Below are positions 63,637-64,000 of a stretch of DNA of 64,000 nucleotides, piece after piece. The notes beneath the pieces are model-generated. The model saw nothing but the letters and a program-made list of their open reading frames with translations. It did no database searches and had not been told where the DNA came from. The position numbers and the translations under genes were made by a program. Every line of letters starts with the position of its first letter. Positions within the stretch are counted from its first letter, which is position 1. Origin of the DNA: Paracoccaceae bacterium (GTDB taxonomy: Bacteria > Pseudomonadota > Alphaproteobacteria > Rhodobacterales > Rhodobacteraceae); the NCBI GenBank assembly GCA_016936395.1, contig JAFGXY010000043.1:62001-126000 (forward strand), written 5' to 3'.

Positions 63637-63653
63637 GGTGCTGCCGCAGCACC
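63637..63653 (+). other. Hairpin in the glgP leader region
   Basis: GGTGCTG-CCG-CAGCACC, a 7-base perfect stem with a 3-base loop and no T-run. It is too short-looped for a typical operator and lacks a terminator tail; role unknown. Confidence 0.3.
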
Positions 63654-63734
63654 AGCCCCGTCGGTGATCAAGGGCGCGCTTGACCCTTCCCTGTATGGGT
63701 CTAGCCTGCTTGCACGCCGTCTTGACCCAAACAT

Positions 63735-64000
63735 GTGGATGCCGATTTGAACGACCTCAGCCTCACCCCGACCACGTTGAAAGCCGATATCCTGCGCCAT
63801 CTGGCGTTTACGCTGGGCAAGGACCCTGATCACGCCAGCACCTATGACTGGCGCATGGCGCTGTCTTACGCCATTCGCGACCGGATCGTCGGCCCGTGGT
63901 TTGAATCGACCCGCAAGACCTGGGACAGCGATCACAAGCGGGTCTATTACCTGTCGATGGAATTCCTGATTGGCCGCATCCTTGAGGATGCCACCGTCAA
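63735..64000 (+). CDS. glgP: Glycogen/alpha-glucan phosphorylase, N-terminal part only
   Basis: Runs past the window end; about 88 residues visible. LRHLAFTLGKDPDHASTYDW, AIRDRIVG and RVYYLSMEFLIGRILEDA are the conserved opening of GlgP, which releases glucose 1-phosphate from glycogen using PLP (the catalytic part is outside the window). The start is uncertain: GTG 63735 (MDADLNDLSL) or TTG 63747; neither has a strong Shine-Dalgarno. This short fragment was not in the ORF track. Confidence 0.85.
   Translation, partial: MDADLNDLSLTPTTLKADILRHLAFTLGKDPDHASTYDWRMALSYAIRDRIVGPWFESTRKTWDSDHKRVYYLSMEFLIGRILEDATV

Overview
This 64 kb window is a high-GC, gene-dense stretch of chromosome from an alphaproteobacterium, most likely of the Rhodobacteraceae (Rhodobacterales). 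The evidence is the run yajC-secD-secF-Mth938, the block pyrH-frr-uppS-cdsA-dxr-rseP-bamA-skp-fabZ-lpxA-lpxI-lpxB, a bactofilin/M23 pair, an alphaproteobacterial LexA box (GTTC-N7-GTTC) before uvrA, FnrL-type TTGAT-N4-ATCAA sites, and a VPLPA-CTERM type sorting signal. I saw no rRNA, tRNA, CRISPR array, insertion sequence or prophage. Most content is core genome; novelty sits in the small ORFs, intergenic repeats and a few regulatory regions.

Layout: 1-399 is non-coding with two GC-rich palindromic repeats. 400-4327 (minus) holds an ABC-F ATPase, a TspO-like membrane protein and serS. 4563-7928 (plus) is the Sec accessory operon. 7996-14189 (minus) is an oligopeptide-type ABC uptake operon (TAT-targeted binding protein, two permeases, fused double ATPase), preceded by an AraC-type regulator and miaA. 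16366-28634 (plus) is the growth and envelope block: UMP kinase, ribosome recycling, undecaprenyl-PP and CDP-DAG synthesis, MEP isoprenoid synthesis, RseP, BamA/Skp and early lipid A synthesis. 28782-35901 carries a DsbA-like protein, an aminotransferase, an AMIN-type amidase, PBP1A and RF2. 36087-39486 (minus) has bactofilin, an M23 peptidase, a DUF455 protein and a Bcp peroxiredoxin. 39622-47627 (plus) has a giant AsmA-like protein, queA, an MFS carrier, a DUF924 protein and lpdA. 47732-53087 has a rhodanese, SOS-controlled uvrA, DUF2892, a Crp/Fnr regulator and the interrupted VPLPA-CTERM protein. 53137-61007 has mmsA, a CBS protein, coaD, a CPA1 antiporter with a CAP-like tail, gap and a DUF808 protein. 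61064-63455 is an Rrf2 regulator divergent from a TAT-targeted SQR-like flavoprotein plus DUF5368. glgP starts at about 63735 and runs off the edge.

Main points for a second look: (1) a secreted protein whose VPLPA-CTERM anchor is cut by an in-frame TAG exactly where the motif normally has Trp (TGG); (2) two families of interspersed palindromic elements, one of which supplies the Shine-Dalgarno of miaA and of the amidase gene; (3) two FNR-like palindromes with the same core between an NsrR-like Rrf2 gene and an SQR-like operon; (4) a LexA box before uvrA; (5) an inverted pair of DnaA-box-like sequences at the AraC-type gene promoter; (6) two unannotated membrane microproteins next to rseP/bamA and gap. 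Coordinates of start codons were adjusted from the ORF track where Shine-Dalgarno position or family N-termini argued for it. All homology calls are from motif and sequence recognition, not from database searches.
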